A DNA stretch of 64,000 bases. Origin: Arenimonas caeni. GTDB taxonomy: Bacteria; Pseudomonadota; Gammaproteobacteria; Xanthomonadales; Xanthomonadaceae. The stretch covers positions 62,001 through 126,000 of the forward strand of contig NZ_KZ679086.1 of NCBI RefSeq assembly GCF_003024235.1, read 5' to 3'. The notes beneath the pieces are model-generated. The model had not been told where the DNA came from. It saw nothing but the letters and a program-made list of their open reading frames with translations, and ran no database searches. A program made the position numbers and the translations under genes. Positions 23,701 through 33,729 of the stretch are shown here, in pieces. Every line of letters starts with the position of its first letter. Positions within the stretch are counted from its first letter, which is position 1.

Positions 23701-23903
23701 CCGTTGAAGAAGAGCTGCAGGTTGTAGCCGTTGGCGGCCAGGTCGATCGCCGCGCCGGTGCCGTTGTAGATCTCGACGGCCTTGTTGTTGCTGCTGCCTT
23801 CGACGTATTCGGACAGGAACAGCTCGGTCGGGGCGCCCAGGGCGGCCGCGGGCAAGGCGAGGGACGCAAAAAGGGCGTACAGGCGCGTTCTGTGGCGCAT
23901 CAT
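20742..23903 (-). CDS. Secreted ExeM/NucH-like extracellular nuclease with LTD domain
   Basis: 1053 residues from the ATG at 23903 (GAGG upstream; 23900 is an equal alternative). A signal peptide ([23 protein letters not shown]) precedes a lamin-tail domain (~24-155, [21 protein letters not shown]). A DUF11-like beta domain (~200-320) and an OB-like region (AINEIQGTG...[11 protein letters not shown]) follow. Residues ~580-905 are an endonuclease/exonuclease/phosphatase domain with [42 protein letters not shown] and [11 protein letters not shown], the catalytic His/Asp/Asn set. A second DUF11-like domain ends the protein. No sorting signal (rhombosortase or LPXTG) is seen. It probably degrades extracellular DNA for nutrients or biofilm turnover. 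Confidence 0.9.
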   Translation of the reverse strand: MMRHRTRLYALFASLALPAAALGAPTELFLSEYVEGSSNNKAVEIYNGTGAAIDLAANGYNLQLFFNGSASAGQTINLTGSVADGDVYVLANTSSVQAILDNADQTSGSVTFNGDDAVVLRKGTTVIDVIGQVGFDPGTQWGSGLASTADNSIRRKAAICAGDTDGSDAFDPAVEWEGFAQDTFDGLGAHAASCGPVVPAPDYGVAISATPALVAEGESFAVRTTFSNTGTVDLSSVSSSQTVPTGLSLTNTTWENVSGGALGSCALPNPVNCYITLPAGSSIDFVLTYTVDAGTPGPLEFTVTGTPPAEDTNAANDSDGVSVQVVQVVAINEIQGTGVGSPLAVGTQVVTEGIVTARRSNGYFIQSADAEVDLDPATAEGVFVFTNSAPPAEAAVGNRLRVAARVSEFSRTPHGFPLTQLGSASATVLSTGNALPARVVIDAGVLAPGVALDALGRYQGMRVQLPEAVVVGPTNGFGDFHVTLPGVPRPAREPGVAALDAVPLPAEKSIPLFDKNPERLRVESVGLEGGTALNLDAGTTLQGMEGVMYYDRGDFTLLLGDNSGIVASGGAFVSAVPAPADGSVRVASYNIQNLSGGASVDPARLSKLSEVFCQYLYLPDVVGLVEIANLETAQRLAQAINTDEFGFCPENPQYEAYLLSTNGSQRLGYLVKTAPVDGGSPRVEVLDVVEHFVDELLVAPDLSTSPSLKLFDRPPLQLDAVVHHDADSSLPLTVLLNHTLSLLDVNNLGSNATYGTTGNRSREKRRQQAERVSQLVEAIQQADPAQPLVLIGDYNAFEFSDGYVDVMGIIAGEPAPADEVLVPGTSAVTVPLTNLITTKPAAEQYSYVFEGNTQTLDHALVNQAVFEATVPSLHHARVNADFAVDLENDPNVPVRSSDHDPLVAELVVPGFLDTDVGVRVLRPLKFVRANTVANFRVVVRNYGPSAAIEPSLEIRFDAAPEALVSVGAAGWQCDAPVADGGGSRLACTRDRALPAQQFEVLSFALLADRESIDETLGLSALVDTRSNDTQAGNDQASASVQVVGRLVRNGDRP

Positions 23904-24014
23904 TCTGACCTCGGAAAGGAGTCGGGACTGTCGGCGGTCCGGGCACTTCCCCGAGGGGTCCCCTGCCAAACCGTGACAGAATTCGCAGTGTATATCGGAA
24001 AATGCTGCGCTCGC

Positions 24015-24911
24015 ATGACAGACTTTTCCTACCCCGCCCCGGACCCCGCCATGACCCAGCCCCCGAACCTGCGCGCCCTGGAACAGGGCATCACCACCGA
24101 CCTGCGCGACCGCCTGACCTACGGCGGCTACCTGCAGCTCGACACCCTGCTCTCGGCCCAGAAGCCGCTCTCGGACCCGCCGCACCACGACGAGATGCTG
24201 TTCATCGTCCAGCACCACGTCTCGGAGCTGTGGCTCAAGCTGATGATCCACGAGCTGCGCGCCGCCCTGGCCTGCCTGCAGCGCGACGAGCTCGACCCGA
24301 TGCAGAAGATCCTGGCCCGGGTGAAGCTGGTGCAGCGCCAGCTCACCGAGCAGTGGTCGGTGCTCGAGACCCTCACCCCGGCCGATTACCTGCAGTTCCG
24401 GAGCGTGCTGGGCCCGGCCTCGGGCTTCCAGTCGCTGCAGTACCGGCTGGTCGAATTCCTGCTGGGCAACAAGAACGCCGACATGGTGAAGGTGTTCTCG
24501 CACGACCCTCGCGCCACCGACGAACTGGCGGCCGTGCTGCACGCGCCCAGCCTGTACGACGAATTCCTGCGCCACCTGCACCGCAAGGGCTATGCGATCC
24601 CGGCCGGCTGCGTGGAGCGCGACTGGTCCCGGCCCTACCAGCGCGAGCCGGCCCTGGTGCCGGTGTTCAAGACGATCTACGAGGACACCGACACGCACTG
24701 GGAGGCCTACGCCACCTGCGAGCAGCTGGTGGACGTGGAGGCCAGCTTCCAGCTCTGGCGGTTCAGGCACATGAAGACGGTGGAGCGGATCATCGGCTAC
24801 CGCCGCGGCACGGGCGGCAGCTCGGGGGTGGGTTTCCTCAAGCAGGCCCTGGACCTGACCTTCTTCCCGGAGCTGTTCGAGGTGCGCACCGTGCTGGGGC
24901 AGCCGGGCTGA
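24015..24911 (+). CDS. kynA: Tryptophan 2,3-dioxygenase
   Basis: 298 residues (286 if the ATG at 24051 is used, which matches the usual family N-terminus better). Family motifs include [36 protein letters not shown] (heme-pocket histidine), [50 protein letters not shown] (proximal histidine) and [11 protein letters not shown]. The heme enzyme opens the indole ring of tryptophan to N-formylkynurenine, the first step of the kynurenine pathway. No kynurenine formamidase or kynureninase is adjacent. It is divergent from the nuclease gene, 111 bases apart, and followed by transporters. Confidence 0.94.
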   Translation: MTDFSYPAPDPAMTQPPNLRALEQGITTDLRDRLTYGGYLQLDTLLSAQKPLSDPPHHDEMLFIVQHHVSELWLKLMIHELRAALACLQRDELDPMQKILARVKLVQRQLTEQWSVLETLTPADYLQFRSVLGPASGFQSLQYRLVEFLLGNKNADMVKVFSHDPRATDELAAVLHAPSLYDEFLRHLHRKGYAIPAGCVERDWSRPYQREPALVPVFKTIYEDTDTHWEAYATCEQLVDVEASFQLWRFRHMKTVERIIGYRRGTGGSSGVGFLKQALDLTFFPELFEVRTVLGQPG

Positions 24912-24931
24912 TGCCCCGGCGCCCCGGGGAC

Positions 24932-24940
24932 TGCTAGCAT
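24932..24940 (+). promoter_or_regulatory. Extended -10 promoter (TGC-TAGCAT) of abgT
   Basis: TG at 24932-24933 one base before TAGCAT (24935-24940) gives an extended -10, which can act without a -35. The ATG is 31 bases downstream. A GC-rich hairpin (CCCCG/CGGGG) just upstream may weakly terminate kynA. Confidence 0.45.
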
Positions 24941-24971
24941 CCGGGCCTCGCCTGATTCCCGGAGCCCCGCG

Positions 24972-26561
<1,590 letters not shown>

Positions 26562-26562
26562 C

Positions 26563-27807
26563 ATGGCGGAAACGACCGCGCTGATCACCAACGACATCGT
26601 CGTCCTCGGCCTGATCGCGGCCACGCTGGGCCTGATCTTCTGGGCTTCCAGCGGGCCGACGCCGCTGCTCAGGCGCTTCTTCGCGGTCGTCCCGGCGCTG
26701 CTGCTGTGCTACTTCATCCCGGCCATCTACAACACGGTCGGACTGATCGACGGCCACGCCACCAAGCTCTACAACCCGGTGGCGCGCGACGTGCTGCTGC
26801 CGGCGGCGCTGGTGCTGCTGACGCTGTCGATCGACCTGCCGGGCATCATCAGGCTCGGGCCCAAGCTGCTGGTGGTCTTCTGCGCCGGCACGGCGGGCGT
26901 GATGCTGGGCGCCATCGTCTCGTTCGTCGTCATGGGCTGGATCCACCCCGAGACCGTCGCCGGCGATACCTGGGCCGGCATGGCCGCGCTGGCCGGCAGC
27001 TGGATCGGCGGCGGCGCGAACATGGTCGCCATGCGCGAGGTGTTCGGCGTCGACGCCACCACCTTCGGCCAGTTCGCCGTGGTGGACGTGGCGGTGGCCA
27101 GCCTGTGGATGGCCGTGCTGCTGTTCCTGGCCGGCCGCTCGGCCGACATCGACCGCGCCAGCGGTGCCGACACCCGGGCCCTGGACGAGATGAGGGAGCG
27201 CATCGCCGCCTACCAGGCCCAGCATGCCCGCATCCCCAGCCTCACCGACCTGATGCTGATCGTCGGCATCGCCTTCGGTGCCGTGGCCCTGGCCCACGCC
27301 GTGGCGGTGCCGATGGCGGCCTGGTTCGACGCCAACGTGTCCTGGGCGCGCCAGTTCAGCCTGCACTCGCCCTTCGTCTGGGTGGTGGTGATCTCGACCT
27401 CGATCGGCCTGGGCCTGAGCTTCACCCGCGCCCGCCGGCTCGAGGGCGCGGGAGCGTCGAAGCTCGGCTCGGTGATGCTGTACTTCCTGATCGCCTGCAT
27501 CGGCATGCAGATGGACCTGCTGGCCCTGCTTGACCGCCCCTGGCTGTTCGCCCTGGGCGTGATCTGGATGGCCACCCACATCCTGGTGCTGTGGCTGGTG
27601 GCCCGGGCCCTGAAGGTGCCGCTGTTCTATTTCGCCATCGGCTCGCAGGGCAACATCGGCGCCGCGGCCTCGGCGCCGGTGGTGGCGGCCGCGTTCCACC
27701 CGTCCCTGGCACCGGTGGGCGTGCTGCTGGGCACCGTAGGCTACGCGTCCGGCACCTACCTGGCCTACATGGTCGGCCTGATGCTGCGCAGCCTCGCCGG
27801 CCAGTAA
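26563..27807 (+). CDS. DUF819-family membrane protein
   Basis: 414 residues with about eleven hydrophobic helices, among them NDIVVLGLIAATLGLIFWAS at the N-terminus. Family-type segments are LPGIIRLGPKLLVVFCAGTAGVMLG, AALAGSWIGGGANMVAMREVFG, and near the end GSQGNIGAAASAPVVAAAFHP. DUF819 (YjcL-like) proteins are predicted transporters of unknown substrate. It starts one base after abgT and is surely cotranscribed, which suggests a linked substrate. A GC-rich hairpin follows. Confidence 0.85.
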   Translation: MAETTALITNDIVVLGLIAATLGLIFWASSGPTPLLRRFFAVVPALLLCYFIPAIYNTVGLIDGHATKLYNPVARDVLLPAALVLLTLSIDLPGIIRLGPKLLVVFCAGTAGVMLGAIVSFVVMGWIHPETVAGDTWAGMAALAGSWIGGGANMVAMREVFGVDATTFGQFAVVDVAVASLWMAVLLFLAGRSADIDRASGADTRALDEMRERIAAYQAQHARIPSLTDLMLIVGIAFGAVALAHAVAVPMAAWFDANVSWARQFSLHSPFVWVVVISTSIGLGLSFTRARRLEGAGASKLGSVMLYFLIACIGMQMDLLALLDRPWLFALGVIWMATHILVLWLVARALKVPLFYFAIGSQGNIGAAASAPVVAAAFHPSLAPVGVLLGTVGYASGTYLAYMVGLMLRSLAGQ

Positions 27808-27824
27808 CCGCCGGGGGAGGGCGG

Positions 27825-27849
27825 GGCGCCCCGTTTGACGCGGGGCGCC
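27825..27849. terminator. GC-rich hairpin after the DUF819 gene
   Basis: GGCGCCCCG (27825-27833) pairs perfectly with CGGGGCGCC (27841-27849) around TTTGACG. There is no T-run after it on the plus strand, so it may be a weak terminator or an RNA stability element between the DUF819 and POT genes. Confidence 0.4.
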
Positions 27850-27908
27850 TGCTCCGGTACACCTTCGCGCCTTGTTTCACTTTAATTTCCAGGGGAGTAA
27901 GCATCCAC

Positions 27909-29492
27909 GTGGCCACCCAACCCAATCTCGCCGAGGGCAAGACCTTCCTCGGCCATCCGCGCGGCTTGTACATGCTGTTCTTCGCCGAAATGTGGGAGCG
28001 CTTCTCCTACTACGGCATGCGCGCGCTGCTGGTGCTCTACCTCACCAAACACTGGCTGTTCTCGGACGGCGAGGCCTCGATGGTGTACGGCGCCTACACG
28101 GCGCTGGTCTACATCACCCCCGTGATCGGCGGCTACCTGGCCGACCGCTACCTGGGCCAGCGCAAGGCGGTGCTCTACGGCGCAATCCTGCTGACCATCG
28201 GCCACTTCCTGATGGGCTTCGAGGGTGATGGCGGCCAGAACACGCCGGCGCTCGACGCCTTCTGGCTGGCCCTGGCCTTCATCATCGTCGGTTCGGGCTT
28301 CCTGAAGGCCAACATCTCGGTGATGGTCGGCCAGCTCTATCCGCGCACCGACGTGCGTCGCGACGGCGCGTACACGATCTTCTACATGGGCATCAACCTC
28401 GGCGCCTTCCTCGGTTCGCTGCTTTGCGGCTACCTGGGCGAGACCTACGGCTGGAAGTACGGTTTCGGCGCCGCGGGCTTCGGCATGCTGCTGGGCCTGG
28501 TGGTGTTCGTGATCGGCAAGCCGCTGCTGCAGGGCCGCGGCGAGTCGAGCAACCCCGCGCTGCTGCGCGAGCGCAAGCTCGGCCTGCCCTTCGAGTGGCT
28601 GCTCTACCTGCTCGGCATCGCGATCGTGGTCGCCTGCTGGTGGATGGTCCAGAACCAGGCGGTCGTGGGCTGGGCGCTGGGCATCACCGGCGTGGTGCTG
28701 CTGGCCTACGTCATCATCACCGCCGTGGTCCGGCTCGACCGCCACGCCCGCGACCGCATCTTCGCGGCCATGATCCTGATGATCGGCTCGGTGCTGTTCT
28801 GGGCCCTGTTCGAGCAGGCCGGTTCCTCGCTCAACCTCTACACCGACCGCTACGTGGACCGGAACATGCTGGGCTGGGACGTGCCGGCGTCGATGTTCCA
28901 GTCGATCAACGCGCTCTACATCATCCTGCTGGCCCCGGTGTTCGCCGGCCTGTGGACCTGGCTGGGCCGCCGCGGCCTGGAGCCGTCCGCCCCGGCCAAG
29001 TTCGGCCTGGCGATGGTGCAGCTGGGCGCGGGCTTCCTGGTGCTGGTCGCCGGCGCGGCCGCGGTGGCCACCGGCAACCTGACCCCGGTGATGTTCATCT
29101 TCCTGATCTACCTGCTGCACACGACCGGCGAGCTGTGCCTGTCGCCGGTGGGCCTGTCGGCGATGAACCGCCTGGCGCCGTCGCACATGGCCAGCCTGGT
29201 CATGGGCTGCTGGTTCTTCGCCTCGGCCACCGGCAACTTCGTGGCCGGCCTGATTGCCGCGGCCACGGGCTCCGAGGCCGCCTCCGGCGAGGGCGCGGCG
29301 CAGCAGGTGGTTCTGGATGTCTACAGCGAGATCGGCTGGATCGCGATCGCGGTCGGCATCGGCTTCCTGGTCATCTCGCCGCTGATCCGCAAGCTCATGC
29401 ACGTCGACACCCTGCGCGACGAAGAGCCGTCGCTGCCGGGCCAGGGCGAGCTGGCCGAGCCGCAGGCCGGCGGGACGCATCCCAAGGGCTGA
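27909..29492 (+). CDS. POT/PTR2-family proton-dependent peptide transporter
   Basis: 527 residues beginning at a GTG; AGGGGAG ends 11 bases upstream and no earlier start is reasonable. The N-terminal helix has EMWERFSYYGMRALLVLYL, the E-x-x-E-R-F-like motif that couples protons in this family. PTR2 signatures follow: GGYLADRYLGQRKAVLYG, then FYMGINLGAFLGSLLCGYLGE. Around fourteen helices are predictable. It should import di- and tripeptides. Peptide uptake fits the neighbouring tryptophan and tyrosine breakdown genes. A strong terminator follows the gene. Confidence 0.92.
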   Translation: MATQPNLAEGKTFLGHPRGLYMLFFAEMWERFSYYGMRALLVLYLTKHWLFSDGEASMVYGAYTALVYITPVIGGYLADRYLGQRKAVLYGAILLTIGHFLMGFEGDGGQNTPALDAFWLALAFIIVGSGFLKANISVMVGQLYPRTDVRRDGAYTIFYMGINLGAFLGSLLCGYLGETYGWKYGFGAAGFGMLLGLVVFVIGKPLLQGRGESSNPALLRERKLGLPFEWLLYLLGIAIVVACWWMVQNQAVVGWALGITGVVLLAYVIITAVVRLDRHARDRIFAAMILMIGSVLFWALFEQAGSSLNLYTDRYVDRNMLGWDVPASMFQSINALYIILLAPVFAGLWTWLGRRGLEPSAPAKFGLAMVQLGAGFLVLVAGAAAVATGNLTPVMFIFLIYLLHTTGELCLSPVGLSAMNRLAPSHMASLVMGCWFFASATGNFVAGLIAAATGSEAASGEGAAQQVVLDVYSEIGWIAIAVGIGFLVISPLIRKLMHVDTLRDEEPSLPGQGELAEPQAGGTHPKG

Positions 29493-29517
29493 AGCCCCCC
29501 GGGGTGAGCCTTGAAGG

Positions 29518-29560
29518 ACGGGTGCGGTTTACTCGCGGAACCGCACCCGTTTCCTTTCGT
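29518..29560. terminator. Bidirectional rho-independent terminator between POT and marR
   Basis: A perfect 12-bp stem, ACGGGTGCGGTT (29518-29529) with AACCGCACCCGT (29539-29550), nine-base loop, followed by TTCCTTTCG. It lies between two converging genes and can serve both. Confidence 0.85.
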
Positions 29561-29585
29561 GCCGGCGAAGGCCCCGTCGTCCGGC

Positions 29586-30038
29586 TCAGCCGCGGGTGGC
29601 GGCCTCGCGCTCTTCCATGCGGTCGAGCAGTCGGAACAGCGCCGCGCGGTCGCCCTCGTCCAGGCCCTCGAGCAGCCGGCGCTGGTAGGCCAGGGCCATG
29701 GGCGCCACGTCTTCGTAGATGGCCCGGCCGGCCTGGCTCAGGCGCAGCACCGAGCGGCGGCGGTCGTCGTCGTGGGTCTGGCGTTCGATGCGGCCGGCGG
29801 CCTGCAGCGAGGCCACTGCGCGGCTGACCGCCACCTTGTCCATGGCCGTGCGTTCGGCCACTTCCCGGGCCGATAGCCCGTCGCGCCGGCCCAGCACGGC
29901 CAGCACCCGCCACTCGGTGATGCCCAGGCCGAACCGGTCGGCATACAGCCGGGCGATGTCCTGGCTGATGCGGTTCGACAGCACCGAGAGCCGGTAGGGC
30001 AGGAAGTGCTGGAGATCCAGGATGTCCCGTTCAGGCAT
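29586..30038 (-). CDS. MarR-family transcriptional regulator, probable regulator of the homogentisate genes
   Basis: 150 residues. The winged helix is clear: ITEWRVLAVLGRRDGLSAREVAERTAMDKVAVSRAVASL, then the wing RQTHDDDRRRSVLRLS with the conserved D-x-R. Helices at both ends would form the dimer interface. It is divergent from hppD. The GTG at 30068 would add ten residues but falls inside the operator and near the expected transcription start, so the ATG at 30038 is preferred. The 14-bp palindrome between the genes is its likely binding site. The ligand is probably an aromatic acid of the pathway such as homogentisate, an inference from position only. Confidence 0.88.
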   Translation of the reverse strand: MPERDILDLQHFLPYRLSVLSNRISQDIARLYADRFGLGITEWRVLAVLGRRDGLSAREVAERTAMDKVAVSRAVASLQAAGRIERQTHDDDRRRSVLRLSQAGRAIYEDVAPMALAYQRRLLEGLDEGDRAALFRLLDRMEEREAATRG

Positions 30039-30052
30039 TGCGGCACCGCGAC

Positions 30053-30081
30053 TTGCAAATGGTTTCACCTGAAACTATAAC
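30053..30081 (+). promoter_or_regulatory. hppD promoter (TTGCAA-N17-TATAAC)
   Basis: TTGCAA (30053-30058) and TATAAC (30076-30081) are spaced by exactly 17 bases, close to the sigma-70 consensus. The spacer is filled by the MarR operator palindrome. The hppD ATG is 41 bases past the -10. On the opposite strand TATAGT (30074-30079) may be the marR -10, so the divergent promoters overlap. Confidence 0.75.
30062..30075. promoter_or_regulatory. Operator-like palindrome in the marR-hppD promoter
   Basis: GTTTCACCTGAAAC is a perfect inverted repeat (GTTTCA-CC-TGAAAC), a usual size and symmetry for a MarR dimer site. It lies between the -35 and -10 of hppD and abuts the putative marR -10, so binding would block hppD and could autoregulate marR. 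Confidence 0.7.
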
Positions 30082-30121
30082 GGACGCCTTCCCCCTGCAA
30101 GCGGCACCACCGGAGGCCCCC

Positions 30122-31207
30122 ATGAGCGCACAACCGAACCTGGGCATGCAGCCCACCACCTTCGAAAACCCGATGGGCATCAACGGGTTCGAGTTCGTCG
30201 AGTTCGCCGCCCCGGCGGGCCGCGGCGAGTCGATGGCCCAGTACCTGCGCAACCTGGGCTTCAGCGCGGTGGCGCGGCACAAGAGCCGCCCGATCACCCT
30301 GTTCCGCCAGGGCACGATCAATTTCCTGCTCAACGAGACGGCCGATTCCTTCGCGTCCGACTTCGCGGCCCAGCACGGCCCCTCGGCCTGCGGCTTCGCG
30401 ATCCGCTTCACGACGCCCTCGGCCGAGGTGCTTGGGCACGTGCTGGCCAACGGCGGCGAGCGCCAGGACCACCGCGCCGACACCCGCGCCGTGGACGCGC
30501 CGGTGATCAAGGGCATCGGCGACTGCATGCTGTACCTCGTCGACGACGGCCGCGCCGACCTGTACGCCGACTACGAGCCGCTGCCGGGCGTGGACCAGGC
30601 CCCCAAGGGCTTCGGCCTGACCTTCATCGACCACCTCACCCACAACCTGTTCGTGGGCAACATGCAGAAGTGGTCGGACTACTACGAGAAGCTGTTCAAC
30701 TTCCGCGAGATCCGCTACTTCGACATCAAGGGCGCCAAGACCGGCCTGCTGTCGAAGGCGATGACCGCGCCGGACGGCGTGGTGCGCATCCCGCTCAACG
30801 AATCGAGCGACGAGAAGAGCCAGATCAACGAGTACCTGCGCGAGTACAAGGGCGAGGGCATCCAGCACATCGCCCTGTTCACCGACGACATCTATTCCTC
30901 GGTGGAGGCCATGCACGCGGCCGGCGTGAAGTTCCTCGACACCCCGGAGACCTATTTCGAGGTGATCGACCAGCGCATCCCGAACCATGGCGAGGACGTG
31001 GCCCGCCTGCGAAAGAACTCGATCCTGATCGACGCCGACCCGGAGACCAAGCAGCGCAAGCTGCTGCAGATCTTCACCCAGAACGCCTTCGGCCCGATCT
31101 TCTTCGAGATCATCCAGCGCAAGGGCAACGAGGGCTTCGGCGAAGGCAACTTCCAGGCCCTGTTCGAGTCCATCGAGCGCGACCAGATGCGCCGCGGCGT
31201 GCTGTAA
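30122..31207 (+). CDS. hppD: 4-hydroxyphenylpyruvate dioxygenase
   Basis: 361 residues, the normal bacterial length, beginning at the ATG preceded by GGAGG. Two VOC-type halves are visible. Iron ligands lie in FIDHLTHNL (first His), EGIQHIALFTDD (second His) and FGPIFFEIIQRKG (Glu). The enzyme converts 4-hydroxyphenylpyruvate to homogentisate, the committed step of tyrosine catabolism. First gene of hppD-hmgA-fahA, under the promoter described above. A very large inverted repeat separates it from hmgA. Confidence 0.96.
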   Translation: MSAQPNLGMQPTTFENPMGINGFEFVEFAAPAGRGESMAQYLRNLGFSAVARHKSRPITLFRQGTINFLLNETADSFASDFAAQHGPSACGFAIRFTTPSAEVLGHVLANGGERQDHRADTRAVDAPVIKGIGDCMLYLVDDGRADLYADYEPLPGVDQAPKGFGLTFIDHLTHNLFVGNMQKWSDYYEKLFNFREIRYFDIKGAKTGLLSKAMTAPDGVVRIPLNESSDEKSQINEYLREYKGEGIQHIALFTDDIYSSVEAMHAAGVKFLDTPETYFEVIDQRIPNHGEDVARLRKNSILIDADPETKQRKLLQIFTQNAFGPIFFEIIQRKGNEGFGEGNFQALFESIERDQMRRGVL

Positions 31208-31218
31208 AGAGCGATTTG

Positions 31219-31309
31219 GCCACGGATGAACACGGATAAACACGGATAAGTCAAAAGCAAATTCAAATTGCCTTTGCTCTATCCGTGTTTATCCGTGTTC
31301 ATCCGTGGC
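31219..31309. repeat. Perfect 30-bp inverted repeat built of 10-base tandem units
   Basis: 31219-31248 and 31280-31309 are exact reverse complements with a 31-base AT-rich loop. Each arm holds near-perfect 10-base repeats: CACGGATGAA, CACGGATAAA, CACGGATAAG on the left and ATCCGTGTTT, ATCCGTGTTC, ATCCGTGGCA on the right. The loop contains an imperfect inner palindrome. Base composition is far more AT-rich than the flanks. Similar CACGGAT-rich palindromes occur between genes in many bacterial genomes. As RNA it would be a very stable hairpin between hppD and hmgA. Confidence 0.9.
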
Positions 31310-31334
31310 AAGAAACAAACCACGGGACCCGACG

Positions 31335-32627
31335 ATGAACCTGAAGTACCTGAGCGGTTTTGGGAACGAGTTCGCTACCGAGGCGCTGCCGGGTGCGTTG
31401 CCCGAGGGGCGCAATTCGCCGCAGCGCTGCCCGTACGGGCTGTACAACGAGCAGCTCAGCGGCACGGCCTTCACCGCGCCGCGGCACAGCAACCGCCGCA
31501 CCTGGATGTACCGCATCCGCCCGGCGGCGATGCACGGCCCGTTCTCGGAACTCGCGCACCCCAGCTTCCACAACGACTTCGGCCATGGCCCGGTCACGCC
31601 CGACCAGCTGCGCTGGAACCCGCTGCCGATGCCCTCGGTGCCGACCGACTGGCTCGATGGCCTCTACACCATGGCCGGCAACGGCGGCGCCGGCTGGGGC
31701 GGCCTGGGCGTGCACCTGTACGCCGCCAACAAGGACATGGACGGCCGCTACTTCTACGACGCCGACGGCGAGCTGCTGATCGTCCCGCAGCAGGGCCGGC
31801 TGCGCATCGCCACCGAGCTGGGCACGCTCGAGATCGAACCGCAGGAGATCGCGATCATCCCGCGCGGCATCCGCTTCAGCGTCTCGCTGCCCGACGGCAG
31901 CGCGCGCGGCTACGTGTGCGAGAACTTCGGCGCCATGTTCAAGCTGCCCGACCTGGGCCCGATCGGCAGCAACGGCCTGGCCAACCCGCGTGACTTCCTC
32001 ACGCCGGTGGCGGCCTACGAAGACCGCGAAGGCCAGTTCGAGCTCGTGGGCAAGTTCCAGGGCAGCCTGTGGCGCGCCGACATCGGCCATTCGCCGCTGG
32101 ACGTGGTCGCCTGGCACGGCAACTACGCGCCCAGCAAGTACGACCTGCGCCGCTTCAACACCATCGGCTCGATCAGCTACGACCACCCGGACCCGTCGAT
32201 CTTCCTGGTGCTGCATTCGCCCAGCGACAGCGAGGGCGTGAGCAACATCGACTTCGTGATCTTCCCGCCGCGCTGGCTGGTGGCCCAGGACACGTTCCGG
32301 CCGCCGTGGTTCCACCGCAACATCGCCAGCGAGTTCATGGGCCTGGTGCACGGCGCCTACGACGCCAAGGCCGAGGGTTTCGTGCCGGGCGGCAGCTCGC
32401 TGCACAATTGCATGAGTGGGCACGGCCCGGACGCGGCCACCTTCGAAAAGGCCACCACCGCGGACCTGTCCAAGCCGGACGTCATCAAGGACACGATGGC
32501 CTTCATGTTCGAGTCGCGCAACGTCATCCGCCCGACCGCGCAGGCCCTGGCCGGTGGCCACCGCCAGCGCGACTACCAGGCCTGCTGGCAGGGCCTGGGC
32601 AAACATTTCGACCCGTCGCGGCGCTGA
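31335..32627 (+). CDS. hmgA: Homogentisate 1,2-dioxygenase
   Basis: 430 residues, normal length. The start [20 protein letters not shown] and [24 protein letters not shown] are diagnostic. Iron-ligand regions are [15 protein letters not shown] (His and Glu) and [12 protein letters not shown] (His). The enzyme opens the homogentisate ring to maleylacetoacetate. No strong ribosome site precedes the ATG (only GGGA), which sits 25 bases after the hairpin arm, so translation may depend on the hairpin or on upstream coupling. The in-frame ATG at 31305 lies inside the repeat and is unlikely. Confidence 0.95.
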   Translation: MNLKYLSGFGNEFATEALPGALPEGRNSPQRCPYGLYNEQLSGTAFTAPRHSNRRTWMYRIRPAAMHGPFSELAHPSFHNDFGHGPVTPDQLRWNPLPMPSVPTDWLDGLYTMAGNGGAGWGGLGVHLYAANKDMDGRYFYDADGELLIVPQQGRLRIATELGTLEIEPQEIAIIPRGIRFSVSLPDGSARGYVCENFGAMFKLPDLGPIGSNGLANPRDFLTPVAAYEDREGQFELVGKFQGSLWRADIGHSPLDVVAWHGNYAPSKYDLRRFNTIGSISYDHPDPSIFLVLHSPSDSEGVSNIDFVIFPPRWLVAQDTFRPPWFHRNIASEFMGLVHGAYDAKAEGFVPGGSSLHNCMSGHGPDAATFEKATTADLSKPDVIKDTMAFMFESRNVIRPTAQALAGGHRQRDYQACWQGLGKHFDPSRR

Positions 32628-32652
32628 GCCGCGCGGCAAACAGGAGCACAGA

Positions 32653-33648
32653 ATGAAGCTGGGATCGCTCAAGGAAGGCGGCCGCGACGGCACGCTGGTC
32701 GTGGTCTCCAAGGACCTGTCGCGGGCCGTCAAGGCCACCGGCATCGCGCCGACGATGCAGCGCGCGCTCGAGGATTGGGGCAGCGTCGCGCCGCGCCTGA
32801 ACGCGGTCTACGAAGCGCTCGAGGCCGGCACGCCGGAAACCATCAACGGCGAGCCGGTGTTCGCCGTCGATTTCGCCGCCCTGGCCGCGCCGCTGCCGCG
32901 CGCCTACGAGTTCGTGGACGGCAGCGCCTACCTGCCGCACGTGGCGCGGGTGCGCAAGGCGCGCGGCGCCGAGGTGCCCGAGAGCTTCTACACCGACCCG
33001 CTGATGTACCAGGCCGTCAGCGCCGGCTTCTACGGCCCGCGCGACCCGGTGCTGGTGGCCGACGAGGCCTACGGCATCGACCTGGAGGCCGAGGTGGTGG
33101 TCGTCACCGACGACGTGCCCCAGGGCGCCACGCCGGCGCAGGCCGCGCAGCACATCCAGCTGGTGGGCCTGGTCAACGACGTTTCGCTGCGCAACCTGAT
33201 CCCGAACGAGCTGGCCAAGGGCTTCGGCTTCCTGCAGTCCAAGCCGCGCTCGGCGCTCAGCCCGGTCTTCGTCACCCCGGACGAGCTGGGCGAGGCCTGG
33301 CAGGGCAACAAGGTGCACCTGCCGCTGGTGACCCACATCAACGGCAAGTGGTTCGGCGCGCCCGAGGCCGGCGTGGACATGCAGTTCGACTTCGCCCAGC
33401 TGGTGGCGCACGCGGCCAAGACCCGCCCGCTGTCGGCCGGCACGATCGTCGGCTCGGGCACCGTGGCCAACGAGGACACCTCGCTGGGCGCCAGCTGCTT
33501 CGCCGAGCAGCGCACGGTCGAGGCCCTGCGCGACGGCAAGCCCAGCACCCCGTTCATGTCCTTCGGCGACACCGTCCGCATCGAGATGAAGGCCCGGGAC
33601 GGCAGCGACATCTTCGGCGCCATCGAGCAGCGCATCACCAAGGCCTGA
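32653..33648 (+). CDS. fahA: Fumarylacetoacetate hydrolase
   Basis: 331 residues, the short bacterial form. The FAH fold is seen in DEAYGIDLEAEVVVVTDDVP (metal-binding acidic residues), LVGLVNDVSLRN, FGFLQSKPRSALSPVFVTPDEL and IVGSGTVANEDTS. It cleaves fumarylacetoacetate to fumarate and acetoacetate, the last step of the pathway. CAGGAG lies before the ATG, 25 bases after hmgA. The acetoacetate formed could be activated by the CoA-transferase encoded at 52689-54034. A terminator follows. Confidence 0.93.
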   Translation: MKLGSLKEGGRDGTLVVVSKDLSRAVKATGIAPTMQRALEDWGSVAPRLNAVYEALEAGTPETINGEPVFAVDFAALAAPLPRAYEFVDGSAYLPHVARVRKARGAEVPESFYTDPLMYQAVSAGFYGPRDPVLVADEAYGIDLEAEVVVVTDDVPQGATPAQAAQHIQLVGLVNDVSLRNLIPNELAKGFGFLQSKPRSALSPVFVTPDELGEAWQGNKVHLPLVTHINGKWFGAPEAGVDMQFDFAQLVAHAAKTRPLSAGTIVGSGTVANEDTSLGASCFAEQRTVEALRDGKPSTPFMSFGDTVRIEMKARDGSDIFGAIEQRITKA

Positions 33649-33655
33649 GCCCACC

Positions 33656-33698
33656 CCGGGCCCTCCTGTTGGAGGGCCTTCGGGCCCGGCTGCCTTTT
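33656..33698 (+). terminator. Terminator after fahA (nested hairpins)
   Basis: GGCCCTCC/GGAGGGCC (33659-33666 with 33671-33678) forms an 8-bp stem; a competing larger fold pairs CCGGGCCC (33656-33663) with GGGCCCGG (33682-33689), followed by CTGCCTTTTCG. It ends the hppD-hmgA-fahA unit and separates it from maiA. Confidence 0.65.
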
Positions 33699-33729
33699 CG
33701 CTGGGCCTTGCGGCCGGATGCCTGGCGGA

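Noticed and set aside
31065-31266. Short minus-strand proteins beginning MFIRVHPW or similar
   Set aside because: They arise from translating the CACGGATAAA-type repeat, a frequent source of false small proteins.
31219-31309. CRISPR array
   Set aside because: The 10-base units are directly adjacent without spacers and form one long inverted repeat; no cas genes are present.
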